Numbered from the stretch's first letter, positions 32,245-44,911 are shown. The stretch: DNA of 64,000 bases from Urophycis tenuis (GCA_036785325.1 JAXIVH010000016.1:9121202-9185201); one strand, 5' to 3'. The notes: generated by a model not told the origin, from the sequence alone. Made by a program: numbers and translations.

Positions 32245-33690
32245 ACACAACCACAGCAGCAGAACCAACCACAGCACACCAGCATGGTCTGTTCGGTTCT
32301 GCTGGTTCTTCGCCAACACGTCCACAGCCGGGACCAACATGAAGGCTGGCTGGTCGGGGTTGGTACCTCTGTTACCACACCACGGTGATGGGATGTGAGT
32401 TACTGTCACCGATAACATGATTGGCTGTTTATCGACTTCATCAACTCTTCCTCTGCGCTTGGAGCTCATTGTTTTTGAGTTGTCAAGGAAACATCTGGAA
32501 ACATCTGGTGGATGGTTGTTCTTGACGTGGCTACGGTGTGTGGAAACAGTGAAGAGGCAGAGAGAGGCGTCCCGTTATGGGAACATAATGCACACCATGG
32601 CGTGTTGTCTAACAATAAGAGTCAAACATGCCTCATCCACTGGACCCACCATGGATGGAGTCGTATCCATGACGACACTGAAACACATCCCCAAGTAGAT
32701 CGCTTCCTCTCTCAGAGAACCCCAGCCTCGTTGTAGACGGAACCCTCTCTAGAACACGTGTGTGGGGGGGGGGGGGTCTGTTGTCATGCCGACGGGGCGG
32801 TGCTCTGACCTGCTGGAAAGTTGAACAGTTCCACAATAGACTCCACCTTCACGGCACTCAGCCATCAGTCAGGTGCCACAGCAGAACAAAAGTTACGGCA
32901 ACACAAGCATCGCCCCTCCTCCTGAAAGCCGCAGGAATGTGGCCGCTCCAGGCAGCCGAGGTCCGTGGTCATTCGCTCCCAAAAGAACACAACACGGGCC
33001 CATGGGTCTCGGCCCCGCTCTCTGAGTTTTCATCCTCTGGGTTTGTTCATGTGCACCGCTATCTTGCTTTGCCCTCATCTTTTCATTCTGCCCCCACACA
33101 CCGTTTACAAAGACATGGATACTTGTGTGTAGACGTTATATATCGTATTCCCTATTCATATACTGTCAAACCTGGCATTGTCAGGTGGATGTCCTTCCAC
33201 GATTGACCCTGTGATACGCCGTGGGTTTGATGATGAAAACAGTGTGACTTTGGCCTGAACCAGGGGTGCAGGCAGACATATAGGTTTGGCACGTCTGCTG
33301 GTCTTTGGCAAGGGAACATTTCTGTGGGTAGGATGACCACGCAGACTCTTTCATCTGCTGCTTCAGCAGATGAAAAGTCACATTTCAAACCCATGCTTTC
33401 CATGCTAGCGTTTATCAGGCCATCCATCTCATCGCCATGCGGTATCACGACCAGACGAGGTCCCTCAATCCGGAATTAACTCCATCACAACTCCAGCGTT
33501 CGAGCAGTTTGATCTATAGAGCAGCTGATGGTTCCCAAAGCAGCCAGCGCTGCAGTCCATTTCAAAGTAAAGCGGTTGAGAAAATATGTTATATGCACTT
33601 GTGTTTTTTATTTACAGTATATACTGTATATATACTGATTATATATTAAATCATTATGTATAATGTATACTGATTTAATATATAATCCAC
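32245..33690. other. Intergenic, no gene
   Basis: A G run at 32,764-32,775. No recognised transposon or conserved frame; frames of up to 148 codons lack any family resemblance. Confidence 0.6.
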
Positions 33691-33699
33691 ACTAATCTT

Positions 33700-33850
33700 T
33701 TCCAGTGGTTTGGGCCTCCATGGCCCAGAGAGAACAGGTTGCTTGTCAAAGGCAGAGTGAATTGTAGCATAGGACACCGCAGGTGGGAATTGAACCCGGG
33801 TGGCTGCGAGCTGCCTTGCCTCCCCGACATGGACAGCCTGTTACCAGGGG
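33700..33850 (-). mobile_element. Possible degraded tRNA-derived SINE
   Basis: The reverse strand has ACCCGGGTTCAATTCCCACC, a tRNA B-box-like motif (GGTTCAATTCC), followed by a CCTTTGACAAGCAACC stretch like the GAGCAAGG segment of fish SINEs. No clear A box or target duplication. Confidence 0.4.
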
Positions 33851-33989
33851 GATCCGGCGTGCCCCGGCCGGTGGAACGGGCAGCACCGCCACAGTGGGCC
33901 CGCGGAGCTCTTTCTAATTGCGTCCTAGCAGCGCACATAATCTACAGAGCCGGGCGACGACCGCCTCGGCTCATTAGCTCCTGCTGGAG

Positions 33990-35700
33990 AGGGCTTTGAT
34001 CCTCCACCAGGAGGTACCGCAGGGACCAGGGAAGGAGAGGGAGGAAAACATCATCAACAATTCAAATGGGCCCAATTATTGGACCATAAATAAAAGCCTA
34101 ATTAGCATCAATTGCTTCCACATTGTTGCTATTTTTACTTTGTTTCTCGCTCAGATTTTGGGGTTTTCTGTTTTATTTTCAACTGTGTTTACCTTTGATG
34201 GATTTCGGCACGAGAGTTTAGTTGAGTTATGATGCAAATGCTTAATTTCATATTAAAATTGGTCCTCTAACTAAAACAGGTGGGTCAATATTTGCCTATT
34301 TCTCGTCCTGAACGTTGCACGTGTGTTCTCGTTGCAGAACACTCAGGGCGTTCTCAAGCATGCCAGAGAACAATGTGATTTTGTGGAGGGATTCCTGAGA
34401 AACATTTAAAGTCAAACTGGGCACACGTCAGCCCAAACTAAGCGCTCAGCGATACACAATCATCAGCCATCACCGAGTCATGACAGACTTCTGTTCAAAC
34501 CACCCATGTTTCCCGGAGGTCATCAAAGTCCAGCTCTGTTGATGTAGCTTTGCGTCTGGAGTTGAAAACCACAGCGAGAAGAGGCTGAAGCAAGGAAGGG
34601 CTGTAGGCCAGTTGTTTGTGATCACACTGCGTGGAAATGATCCAAGCAGCGTTTTATGAATGTGTTTATTAACGCAGAAACAAGGTTGGATCATGGTGTT
34701 TTAATTATTGTGTTCTGCCATGTCACCAGCAGCTTTTGAGTTTTGTGCCTGCCTGAGAGAGAGACAGCCTGCCTGTCTCTCTCTCCTCCTCTGCCTGTCT
34801 GTCTTTCTGTATTCATATTCCCTTCCTCTCTCACTCTCTTGTGTCTGTGTCCATCTCTCTCTTGCTCTCTCGCTGTCTGTCTGCATACCTGTCTTAATGT
34901 CTGTCCTCATACTCCCTGCCTGTCTGCCCTGCTCTCTCGCTGTCTGTCTGCATACCTGTCTCGCTGTCTGTCCTCATACTCCCTGCCTGTCTGCCCTGCT
35001 CTCTCGCTGTCTGATTGAGGGACTCAATCTGGTGTTACTAGGAAGTCTAACGTCCCTCTGACTCCCAGACTAAAGGTACCTGGAGCAGTCCTCATGCTGC
35101 TCACGCTCCCAGAGACGGCTGCGTGTTCTCACACCCCGACACTTTGTTCCTGCTGTGGCTTTTTGTTCAGCTTTTATTACGCGCCCTGATTCAACCGCCT
35201 CCAATTCCTAATTACTGATCCCAGAGAAAGAGAGAAGTCCACAATAACAGACTCTCCCACCTCCTCCACTCCAAATACTTTCCTCTGTAGCTGCTGACAT
35301 CATCCAGCCATTAAAATGCCCCAAAAATTACTTAATTGAAATTTCCATCAAGTTAACAGAATACCTCACTGATGGTTTATTACTGTCCGCGCAGCAATGG
35401 CTGCTCAGCCTTTTGGGAGAGGCACATTTATAGACACATAGAAATAGTGCTGTCTGGAAATTATTTGCTGTTTGAAGGGCGAAATATTAACTGATTCATG
35501 TTCAGATTATAATGATGTCTGCTGCCCTTTTCACGTTTGATCTCAGAGAGCAGGGAGGATTGTTCACCTCAACCTCGTCTTTGAGATCCTTATCTCTTAT
35601 TTATTCACTAAGAACGTTAATACAATTATCATTATTGTTGGAATTTTGTGAATATCTGTCACTTTTAAATGTTATTTCAAAATCAATAAATAAATAATTT
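33990..35700. other. Low-repeat intergenic block, possible regulatory DNA
   Basis: 34,050-34,260 and 35,170-35,560 are free of repeats and rich in AATTA/TAATT motifs (CCTAATTAGCATCAATTG, TTCCTAATTACTGATC, ATTACTTAATTGAAATTTCC), a style common in vertebrate conserved noncoding elements. Conservation cannot be judged here. A C/T repeat lies between (34,750-35,015). Confidence 0.35.
34858..35012. repeat. About 64-bp tandem repeat, 2.4 copies
   Basis: CTCTCGCTGTCTGTCTGCAT then ACCTGTC..., followed by CTGTCCTCATACTCCCTGCC, repeats at 34,866 and 34,934. A third partial copy starts at about 34,998. Confidence 0.85.
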
Positions 35701-35809
35701 CTTTATGGGAACACCTCTACCCATTGAGCAGTCCAACACCGAAACCAAAACAGTTGATTCCATCCCAGAAACCATGAAATCCTGTTTATAGTGAGACATA
35801 GCGTGGTTC

Positions 35810-36105
35810 ATTCTGTTCTGTGAAAGCCTGTTCCGTGGCTGACCTGGGTTTGAACCTCTCCTCTCTGGCTGCACGGCCAATGTAAGCAGATACCTCCTCC
35901 AGGTTCATGCTCAGGCCGATCGCTGATGCCCAGGGTGATAGTGCTGTCGCCTGATACTTCAGAAGAGCCGAGAGACGCTAAGTAATGGAGTTCATGCTAA
36001 ACACAAACTCCTTATCCCTCGCAGTGGACTCACAGCTCGACTACTTAGTCTATTTGTGTTGCTTTTGGAAGTGGCTCCGGATAAAAGCTAATGCTGCAGA
36101 AAAGT
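35810..36105 (+). mobile_element. Degraded tRNA-derived SINE
   Basis: B-box-like GGGTTTGAACCTC at about 35,848. About 220 bp later the typical tail TGGCTCCGGATAAAAGCTAA (compare the fish SINE tail GCTTTGGATAAAAGCGTCTG). Confidence 0.55.
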
Positions 36106-36229
36106 CCTATTTGCTGATGCTTTTCTCCAGCAGTGGACACAGCTATGTCTTCAGGAGCTGGTAGGATACCTACAGAAATGTTTCAGAAACTGGGGTTAAA
36201 ACCAACACCTTTCAGACCACAATACTGCT

Positions 36230-36346
36230 CCCATATCGACTGCCAGAGTCCCCAGTCTAACCCAGTGGTCTCCGAGATGAACCCCTGCTGCTCCTTCACT
36301 GGAGGTCACTCTGGAGAAAGGCTTCTGCTAAATGGACAAGTAGTGA
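36230..36346 (+). mobile_element. SINE 3' tail fragment
   Basis: GGTCACTCTGGAGAAAGGCT followed by TCTGCTAAATGGACAAG matches the common fish SINE tail. It lies inside a 193-codon frame (36,133-36,714), which argues against that frame being a gene. Confidence 0.6.
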
Positions 36347-36349
36347 AGG

Positions 36350-38280
36350 GCTTTGGAAGGTCCCCTGGATGCTGGGCAGTGCCCTCTGACCCCCTGGAGA
36401 GATGGGTCCAGAACAGCGGACAACTCTCCTCATGGAGACCAATAAACTTTATCCCCTACCTCATCCCCTATCTCCTCCCTCCTGATCTTCCAATACTAAA
36501 TCCTCCTGTCCACCCCTTGATCTCTGACCAACTGGAGCATCTCAGGGGTCTCTTCTGTCCCGTGGCTTTATGGCCCAAAACGTTCTGTAACGCGGTACCA
36601 GGTTTAATTAAAAAGGTAGAGAAGATCACAAATCAAAAGCCCCTTTTTCCAGTGTTGTCACCGAGAGCCCAGCTGGACAGCAGACACAAGCTGGTGACGG
36701 GAAATCCGTCATGACAAGCCAATCATAGTTTACAACTTAAAATGCGTCATCAACCAATCAATCAAACTTTATAAAGTTTCAGCGCTTTTTGTTCCGACAC
36801 AACAGTACAAAGTGCTAAACAGCCGCAACGAGAACAAGACAAGAGTTTGGAATCAAAACACAACATCTGATTCGCACTAGCTCTCCATTTTAAGTAGCCT
36901 CTTCTTACATCAAACACAACTCAATAAACCCAGAAACTGGGTTTCTCAAAGTAAGAAAAGACATAAATTGCTTTGTTAACATTGTACGCATAGCAAACAT
37001 TAGATAGTCATTAACATTAGTTACATAGTTACACTGTTTCTAACACTAGTTAGTAGCAGGAGATGTTATAGTTTGCATAGGTCAAAATACAAATCTGTGT
37101 TTACGGGTTTATTTATGAAAGTTTACAATAATAATATTGATATGCCATGATATGATATTATCGTTGTGTGTTTACAATATGAACCATCCCCTCGGTGTAC
37201 GGTACTTGGGATGAGCGTGGTTAACGGGACACAGAACATGGGCTTCATTCCGCAGCGTGCGAGGGATTTGTGGGTCGACTCCTTTTTAAATATTCCTTGG
37301 CGACGGCGTGGAGTGGCGAGCTGCTTGTGAAGACCCTCCAAACTCTGCACCTGGTTCGTATTTCTCCTCCATAATCTGCTTTCCTTGGACACGCCATCTC
37401 CCTTCTTCATTTGATTTTTTGAATAAAATACACGTTGATAATCAAAATGTCTGGTGAGGGTGGGTGGGACAACCGCTGAAGCTATTTGGGGAAGTTGTTT
37501 ACGAGCATTTGGCAGAGGGACGCAGACCCCTGGCAGCACGAGACTGGATGTGTGACGCCTCCCTGCACAATTATGAAGACAATGAACACAATTCCCACTG
37601 TCTGAACCAGCCACGCTGGACTGCGTTCTGGTATTTTGATCTACTTATTGGTGAGCAGGACGTTGGTGTTGCTCCATGCTTGGTTCTTTTGCAGCGCCCT
37701 CCTTGGGGAACAGACCAGCACCAGCTGACTAACCTTCAGGGGCCATCCCTCCATAGTCTGGCCCCCAAACAGGAAGTTCATCCATTTTGTTTTAATATGT
37801 CACAATGTGAGGTGGCTCGGGGGTTAACAGATAACAGTAAATTCCTGCACTCAGTGCTGTTATCTTGAGTCAGGGCATCGTTAACGAGCTGCGATGGCTT
37901 TACTGGGAACCCTTAAGTCTTCCCTGGCATTGTGAATGGAAAGCCCTTCCCTGGCAACAACAAGATAGTGCATCAAAAAGGTATTTATAAATTCAGGGTT
38001 GCACGGACTATACAGATGAAAGATAAAAGGTAAAAGATTTTCCAATAAATCCAGCGCTGAACCAATTAAGAAGCACAACCTGTTTATAAGGTTTTGTAAG
38101 CATGCAGAGTCTCTTAGCACAGGCTTATGTTTGTGCTAATATAAATGCTTTAAAGCTGTCTGATTCAACCTGTGTGACCTCCAGGTATATTGGCACCAGG
38201 CCCTTGCTCAAGGGCAACTGTCAGAGCGGAAATGAGACAACCTGTCCCTCTGAACCCTCCTTCCTACCATTGTATTTATT
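36350..38280. other. Intergenic, no gene
   Basis: AT-rich in 36,720-37,140. No recognised element. The 134- and 163-codon frames at 37,123-37,868 overlap on opposite strands and show no family resemblance. Confidence 0.6.
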
Positions 38281-38400
38281 TCATACTTGGGGTGTTCGAC
38301 TGCCCAATGAAAGGTTCTGGGTTCGATACCCATTGTCTGCATTCCACCTGTAGGCATTATTGAGCAAGAATCTCTGCCTGTTCCTTAATGGCAAGAATCT
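38280..38400 (+). mobile_element. Degraded tRNA-derived SINE fragment
   Basis: GGTTCTGGGTTCGATACCC (B box GGTTCGATACC), followed by TTATTGAGCAAGAATCTCTG like the GAGCAAGG body of fish SINEs. Confidence 0.5.
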
Positions 38401-38688
38401 GAAATCACATGGAGAACAGCATCAGATAAATGAAAAATTAGTCAATTATTAATCAATTACAGCGAGTTATACACTTGCTTAAACACATTTTTTAAAAGGT
38501 GTTATCAATAAATACATACTTAAAATAAAGTTCGAAAAACTGTGATGAAAACAGTTTATTGTGCTGTGTTGCCATGGTGACGATAGTCTACAACGCAGTT
38601 TGTCTCCCCTGTATCACCCCTCCGCTGAAGGGTCATTTCACGCTGAATGCACGCTAAATGTAACTCACCCTCTCCCTGTTCCTCTCGC

Positions 38689-38696
<8 letters not shown>

Positions 38697-38745
<49 letters not shown>

Positions 38746-38763
38746 CTCTCTCTCTCTCTCTCA
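38697..38763. repeat. (TC)n microsatellite
   Basis: About 65 bp TC with one GCC interruption, next to the large minisatellite. Confidence 0.92.
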
Positions 38764-38790
38764 TCACCATGTAGCTGTTCCACCACTATC

Positions 38791-40852
38791 GGGTACAGAG
38801 AGGAGAGACGGTACAGAGAGGAGAGATGGTACAGAGAGGAGAGACAGGTACAGAGAGGAGAGACGGTATAGAGAGGAGGTACAGAGAGGCGAGACAGAGA
38901 GGAGAGGAGAGACAGGTACAGAGAGGAGGTACAGAGAGGAGAGACGGTATAGAGAGGAGGTACAGAGAGGAGAGACGGTACAGAGAGGAGGTACAGAGAG
39001 GAGAGATGGTACAGAGAGGAGGTACAGAGAGGAGAGACGGTACAGAGAGGAGATACAGAGAGGAGAGACGGTACAGAGAGGAGAGACAGGTACAGAGAGG
39101 AGAGACAGAGAGGAGAGGAGAGACAGGTACAGAGAGGAGGTACAGAGAGGAGAGACGGTATAGAGAGGAGGTACAGAGAGGAGAGACGGTACAGAGAGGA
39201 GAGATGGTACAGAGAGGAGAGACAGGTATAGAGAGGAGAGACGGTACAGAGAGGAGGTATAGAGAGAAGAGACGGTACGGAGAGGAGAGACAGGTATAGA
39301 GAGGAGAGACGGTACAGAGAGGAGGTATAGAGAGAAGAGACGGTACGGAGAGGAGAGACAGGTACAGAGAGGAGGTACAGAGAGGAGAGACGGTATAGAG
39401 AGGAGGTACAGTGAAGAGAGACGGTACAGAGAGGAGGTACAGAGAGGAGAGACGGTACAGAGAGGAGGTACAGAGAGGAGAGACGGTACAGAGAGGAGAG
39501 ACAGGTACAGAGAGAAGGTACAGAAAGGAGAGACGGTACAGAGAGGAGAGACAGGTACAGAGAGGAGGTACAGAAAGGAGAGATGGTATAGAGAGGAGGT
39601 ACAGAGAGGAGAGACGGTATAGAGAGGAGGTACAGAGAGGAGAGACAGGTACAGAGAAGAGAGACGGTACAGGGAGGAGAGATGGTACAGAGAGACAGGT
39701 ACAGAGAGGAGAGACGGTATAGAGAGGAGGTACAGAGAGGAGAGATGGTACAGAGAGGAGGTACAGAGAGGAGACATGGTACAGAGAGGAGGTACAGAGA
39801 GGAGGTACAGAGAGGAGACATGGTACAGAGAGGAGGTACAGAGAGGAGAGACGGTATAGAGAGGAGGTACAGAAAGGAGAGACGGTACAGGGAGGAGAGA
39901 TGGTACAGAGAGGAGGTACAGAGAGGAGAGACGGTACAGAGAGGAGGTACAGAGAGGAGAGACGGTACAGGGAGGAGAGATGGTACAGAGAGGAGGTACA
40001 GAGAGGAGAGACGGTACAGAGAGGAGGTACAGAGAGGAGACATGGTACAGAGAGGAGGTACAGAGAGGAGAGACGGTACAGAGAGGAGAGACAGGTACAG
40101 AGAGGAGGTACAGAAAGGAGCGACGGTACAGAGAGGAGAGACAGGTACAGAGAGGAGGTACAGAGAGGAGAGACGGTATAGAGAGGAGGTACAGAGAGGA
40201 GAGACGGTATAGAGAGGAGGTACAGAAAGGAGAGACGGTACAGGGAGGAGAGATGGTACAGAGAGGAGGTACAGAGAGGAGAGACGGTACAGAGAGGAGG
40301 TACAGAGAGGAGAGACGGTACAGGGAGGAGAGATGGTACAGAGAGGAGGTACAGAGAGGAGAGACGGTACAGAGAGGAGGTACAGAGAGGAGACATGGTA
40401 CAGAGAGGAGGTACAGAGAGGAGGTACAGAGAGGAGAGACGGTACAGAGAGGAGAGACAGGTACAGAGAGGAGGTACAGAAAGGAGAGACGGTACAGAGA
40501 GGAGAGACAGGTACAGAGAGGAGGTACAGAGAGGAGAGACGGTATAGAGAGGAGGTACAGAGAGGAGAGACGGTATAGAGAGGAGGTACAGAAAGGAGAG
40601 ACGGTACAGGGAGGAGAGATGGTACAGAGAGGAGGTACAGAGAGGAGAGACGGTACAGAGAGGAGGTACAGAGAGGAGGTACAGAGAGGAGAGATGGTAC
40701 AGAGAGGAGGTACAGAGAGGAGAGATGGTACAGAGAGGAGGTACAGAGAGGAGAGACGGGTACAGAGAGGAGGTACAGAGAGGAGAGACGGTATAGAGAG
40801 GAGGTACAGAGAGGAGAGATGGTACAGAGAGGAGAGACAGGTACAGAGAGCA
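38791..40852. repeat. 2.06-kb purine-rich minisatellite of 13- and 18-bp units
   Basis: A mosaic of GGTACAGAGAGGA (13 bp) and GGTACAGAGAGGAGAGAC (18 bp) with GGTATAGAGAGGA, GAAAGGA, GGGAGGA and GACATGG variants. A higher-order unit of about 355-368 bp, marked by GACGGTACAGGGAGGAGAGA, is visible from 39,961 and again from 40,316. Frames of up to 804 codons on the - strand (SLYRLSSLYLLSVP text) are repeat artefacts. Confidence 0.96.
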
Positions 40853-40921
40853 GAGTAAGAAGTCCTCCCACCAGCCTCGTCAGCAAAGACATCTTCAGGC
40901 AAGATGAAGAGAGGAAGGGGG

Positions 40922-41066
40922 GGTGAGGGGTGTCATTCCACCACAGAAGACCCCTGGTGAGGGGTGTCATTCCACCACAGAAGACCCCTGGTGAGGGGTG
41001 TCATTCCACCACAGAAGACCCCTGGTGAGGGGTGTCATTCCACCACAGAAGACCCCTGGTGAGGGT
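40922..41066. repeat. 34-bp tandem repeat, four near-identical copies
   Basis: The unit GGTGAGGGGTGTCATTCCAC continues CACAGAAGACCCCT. Copies are almost perfect, implying recent expansion. A related CGAAGACCCCTGGA occurs alone at 41,922. Confidence 0.95.
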
Positions 41067-41069
41067 CAC

Positions 41070-42050
41070 CCCATTAGAGCTGCCCTGAGGAGACCCCCAC
41101 TGTGCTGTGACTCTGTGGTGCGTCGGTGCCCTCTGACCAGCGCCGGTGGTATGAGAGTCCCTGGAAACTGTTGAGCCAAACGGAATCAAAACAAACCAAG
41201 GGGATGAGAACAATAACAACAAAACAATTAAGTCCACAAAACTAAAGCTGCAGTAGGCAGACCAGCAGATGGTTTCTGGAGCATCCTGTCTGCTGGATTA
41301 AACCAGAGATGGAGTTGAAAAATCCCAAAACATATTTTCTTCCTTTCTGGTTTAATTAAACGTGTTCATGTGGCCAGGAGGCAGACCGCATCATTTCGTT
41401 CATGTCGCAGTGAAACCAACTTCATTTGAAAGGAGAGAAGTGTAATGTGAGAATGTGATGTCTGACGTGTGATGTGTGATGTAATGTGTGATGTGTGGAC
41501 GCAAACAATTCTTGGACTTTTTTTCCACTGCTCTCGCTGACCGACTTGAATGACCCAAACTCAGTGAGTTCTACTGATGTCTACTGACATGGTAATGTCA
41601 CCCTCCCAGATGCTGCTGCTATGTACCATATGATTGGTCAAATGCAGAGAACAAACCTCATTCCTGTATGTAAATACTGAGGATGATCAAAATAAAGACT
41701 GAAAGGTCCTGAAAGAGGGGAAGTGAGGGTGTTTCAGGACTGTAACTGAAATTAAAGATGCAAAGTGATACAAAAATGAGGAGAAAATGATTAAAATGAA
41801 AAGCATCAGATTCCAGAAGATTCCAGAAAGGCCAGTAAGTAATGAGAGCAGTAGAAACAGCTGCTCCCAGGTCAGTGTGTGGCAGTCCAGCCAGCCCTAG
41901 CAGCAGGTCCTCCCCACAACGAAGACCCCTGGACGGGAGCTTTTCAGACACGGCTCAGAGTTCAGCAGACTTTATTGTGTAGAAAAATAATGTTCCACTG
42001 GATAATCTGGTGAGTGGTGAGCTACATCATCACCTCACTGGTGTACACAA
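41070..42050. other. Intergenic, no gene
   Basis: Short GTGATGTGTGATG-type repeats at 41,450-41,500; otherwise unremarkable. Confidence 0.6.
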
Positions 42051-42051
<1 letters not shown>

Positions 42052-42087
<36 letters not shown>

Positions 42088-42320
42088 TACATCAGAGAGC
42101 ATCCAATAAGGCCGGCGTTTTCCTGGCTCACAGCCACAGGAAGTTCTGCCAAAGAGAGAGAGAGAGAGAGAGAGAGGGGGGATGGGAAGTCAGGCACAGA
42201 GAGCAAGGAGGTTCTTGGTGGAAGGAGAGAGAGATGGAAAGAGAGAGAAAGAAAGATGGAGTGAGGGATGGATGGTTAATGTGTTACAGGGCAGAGAGAG
42301 AGAGAGATGGGACACAGACC
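42052..42320. repeat. (TG)n then (AG)n and GA-rich tract
   Basis: (TG)16 at 42,054-42,086, (AG)n at 42,147-42,176, then AGAGAGA-rich to 42,310. Confidence 0.85.
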
Positions 42321-42882
42321 TATCCCACCAGGCCCAGAGTATATCACCTTTCCCTCTCCTCTTTATTACCGTTACATTGGGGATTGATGAGATGGAGAGA
42401 CAGACAGAGTCTGAAAAAGAGAGACAGACATATGCAGGAAGTGACATTGCATGTTAACTGATTTGAGCCAATCAGAGAGCTGTGTCAGTACCATATGTCA
42501 GAAGATGAGGGTTCCCATTGGTTACATTTAGTAGGTTTGTTTCCTTTACGTGTTTCTCTTCCACATTGATTTCTCCCCTCCGATAGTTTGAACATGCTCC
42601 AAACATCCTGCTGACCACGGAAGAGAAAGAATGTCTTCCTTGTGTTCTCTACTGCTGTGATGTAATAGGGATGTCTTGTCCTGCCTGTTAATAATAATAA
42701 TGATAATACATTTTATTTAAAAGCACCTTTCAGGTCACTCAAGGACACTGTACAGACAGAATAAATTAAAAACACATAGTGAAGTATACAAAACACGTGT
42801 TAAAAAGGACCATGGTAGAAAAGATCAACATACAAAGATAAAATAAATATAAATAGGGCAAGTATATGAGGAAGCAAGGAGG

Positions 42883-43477
42883 TTAGAGGGAGTAGGCAGA
42901 CCGCAATAGGTGGGTTTTGAGGTGTGATTTGAAGAGGAGGAGAGAGTAACAGTTCCGGAGGTCAGGTGGCAAGGTGTTCCAGAGCTGTGGAGCAGAGCGA
43001 CTGAAGGCTCTGCCCCCCATTGTGCTGAGGCGGGCCGGGGGCACAGAGAGGTGGATGGAGGAGGAGGATCTAAGGGAACGAGTGGGGATGGTGATGTGCA
43101 GGAGGTCAGACAGGTAGGGAGGGGTGAGGTTGTGGATGGCCATGAATGTGAACAGGAGGAGTTTGTAATTGATGCGGTGAGTTACAGGAAGCCAGTGGAG
43201 GTCCTGGAAGACAGGGGTGATGTTGTGGTGTGAGGGGGTCTTTGTGATGATGCATGCGGCGGAGTTTTGGACCAGTTGAAGTTTACGGAGGGCCGAAGAG
43301 GAGAGAGTTGCAATAGTCCAGACGGGAGGTGATGAGGCTGTAGACAAGGATGGCGGCGGTGTGGGGGATGGGGGAGGGGTGGAGTCTGTTTATGTTGCGT
43401 AGATGGAAATATGCGGTACGGGTAATGGAGTTGATGTGAGAGTGGAAGGAAAGTGTGCTGTCGAGGATGACACCCAA
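42883..43477 (-). pseudogene. LINE reverse transcriptase C-terminal region, frameshifted
   Basis: The frame at 43,477-43,283 (HSHINSITRTAYFHLRNI, LITSRLDYCNSLLFG) continues in another frame at 43,347-42,883 (LQLVQNSAACIITKT, LHWLPVTHRINYKLL, FSRSAPQLWNTLPPDLR). These are the conserved C-terminal motifs of fish CR1/L2-type LINEs. Confidence 0.85.
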
Positions 43478-43556
43478 GCTCTTTACGTGAGGGGAGGGGG
43501 AAACTGAGGAGCCGTCGATGGTGAGAGAGAAGGTGTTGACTTTAGCTAGGGTGGAT

Positions 43557-44911
43557 TTAGTGCCGAGGAGGAGGATTTCGTTTTTTATTGCAGTTAAGTT
43601 GGAGGAAGTTTGAGGTGAACCAGGTTTTTAATTCAGAAAGACAAGAGGTGAGGGAGGGGGGTGGGAATGAGGAATTAGGTTTGCAGGAAAGGTAGAGCTG
43701 GGTGTCTTCCGCGAAGCAATGAAACTGAATGTTTAATTTGCGGAGGATTTGACCGAGGGGGAGGAGATAGATAATGAATAGGAGGGGCCCCAGGACAGAT
43801 CCCTGGGGCACACCTGCAGTGACTGGGGAGGGATTCGAGGTGAAAGAATTAAGCTGTACGAACAGGGGCGGCCTGTGAGGTAGGAGTTGAACCAACTGAG
43901 GAGAGTGTGGGAGAGGCCAATGGAGGAGAGTCTACTGAGAAGGATGGGGTGTGAGATGGTGTCGAATGCCGCACTCAGATCGAGGAGGATAAGGATGGAG
44001 ACAGAACCAGAGTCAGCTGCAATGAGAAGGTCATTGGAGATTTTGATTAGAGCCGACTCTGTGCTGTGACGAGGGCGAAAACCAGACTGAAAAGGCTCAT
44101 AGAGTGAGTGAAGGGATAGGTGGGAGTGAAGTTGGGTGGCGACAGTCTTTTCGAGGATTTTGGAAATGAAAGGTAGGTTAGAGATGGGGCGGAGGTTACT
44201 GTAGTTGTTGGGGTCTAAACCGGGTTTCTTAAGTACGGAGGTGACGGCGGCGGTTTTGAAAAGTGAAGGGACTATTCCGGTTGAAAGTGAGGAGTGGATA
44301 ATGGCGGTAATCAGGGGGAGGAGAGAGGAGAGGCAGGATTTGACTATGGTTGCGGGGAGGGGATCAAGCTGACAGGCGGTGGGCTTTGATTTGTGGATGA
44401 GATCGGAGATTGCGGGGGGAGTGGGGAGAAGAAAGCTGGAGAAGAGACGACAAGTAGGGAGAGGTTCAGGTGGGGAGAGAGGAGAGGAGTTGGGATGTAG
44501 GTGCTGATGAATGGTATGGATTTTCAGGTTGAAGTAGTCCAAGATGGAGTTGCAGGATGCCATGGAGTACAAGTGGGGGGGCAGAGAATTGGGTGGGTGG
44601 AGGATTTTATTAAGGACGGAGAAGAGCGTTTTAGAGTTTCTTTCATTAGTGAGAACGAGGCCGGAGTAGTAGGTGGATTTGGTCTGGGATATTAGGTCCT
44701 TGTATTGTGAGATGTGGGAGGTGTACATGTCCTTATGGATGGTGAGACCGGTTCGTTTATGGAGTCGCTCAAGTTGGCAGTTTTTGGCTTTCATGGACCT
44801 GGGGTAAACCAGGGGGCAGATGTAGAAAAGGAAACAGACCGGGTTTTCAGGGGGGGAGGATAGAGGTGAGAGTGTTGGAGAGGCAGGTGTTGTAGAGAGT
44901 GGTGAGATCAT
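43557..44911 (-). pseudogene. LINE reverse transcriptase, frameshifted, active-site change
   Basis: The first frame (44,911-43,733) has LRPISNLPFISKILEK, FQSGFRPRHSTESAL and LDLSAAFDTISHPILLSRL. A frameshift between about 43,733 and 43,895 moves to the frame with GVPQGSVLGPLLF. The catalytic box normally read as YADD is FAED (43,704-43,715), losing one of the two metal-binding aspartates. Inactive by frame and by residue. Confidence 0.85.

Noticed and set aside
33760..33850. A true tRNA gene on the - strand
   Set aside because: Only a B-box-like half is present. No cloverleaf 5' half or acceptor pairing; a SINE remnant is more likely.
36133..36714. 193-codon frame as a possible gene
   Set aside because: It includes a fish SINE tail (36,311-36,346), has no recognised domain, and stop-free length alone is weak evidence.
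38556..40970. 804-, 712- and 536-codon frames on the - strand and 200-292-codon frames on the + strand
   Set aside because: Artefacts of the GGTACAGAGAGGA minisatellite; low complexity and overlapping in all frames.
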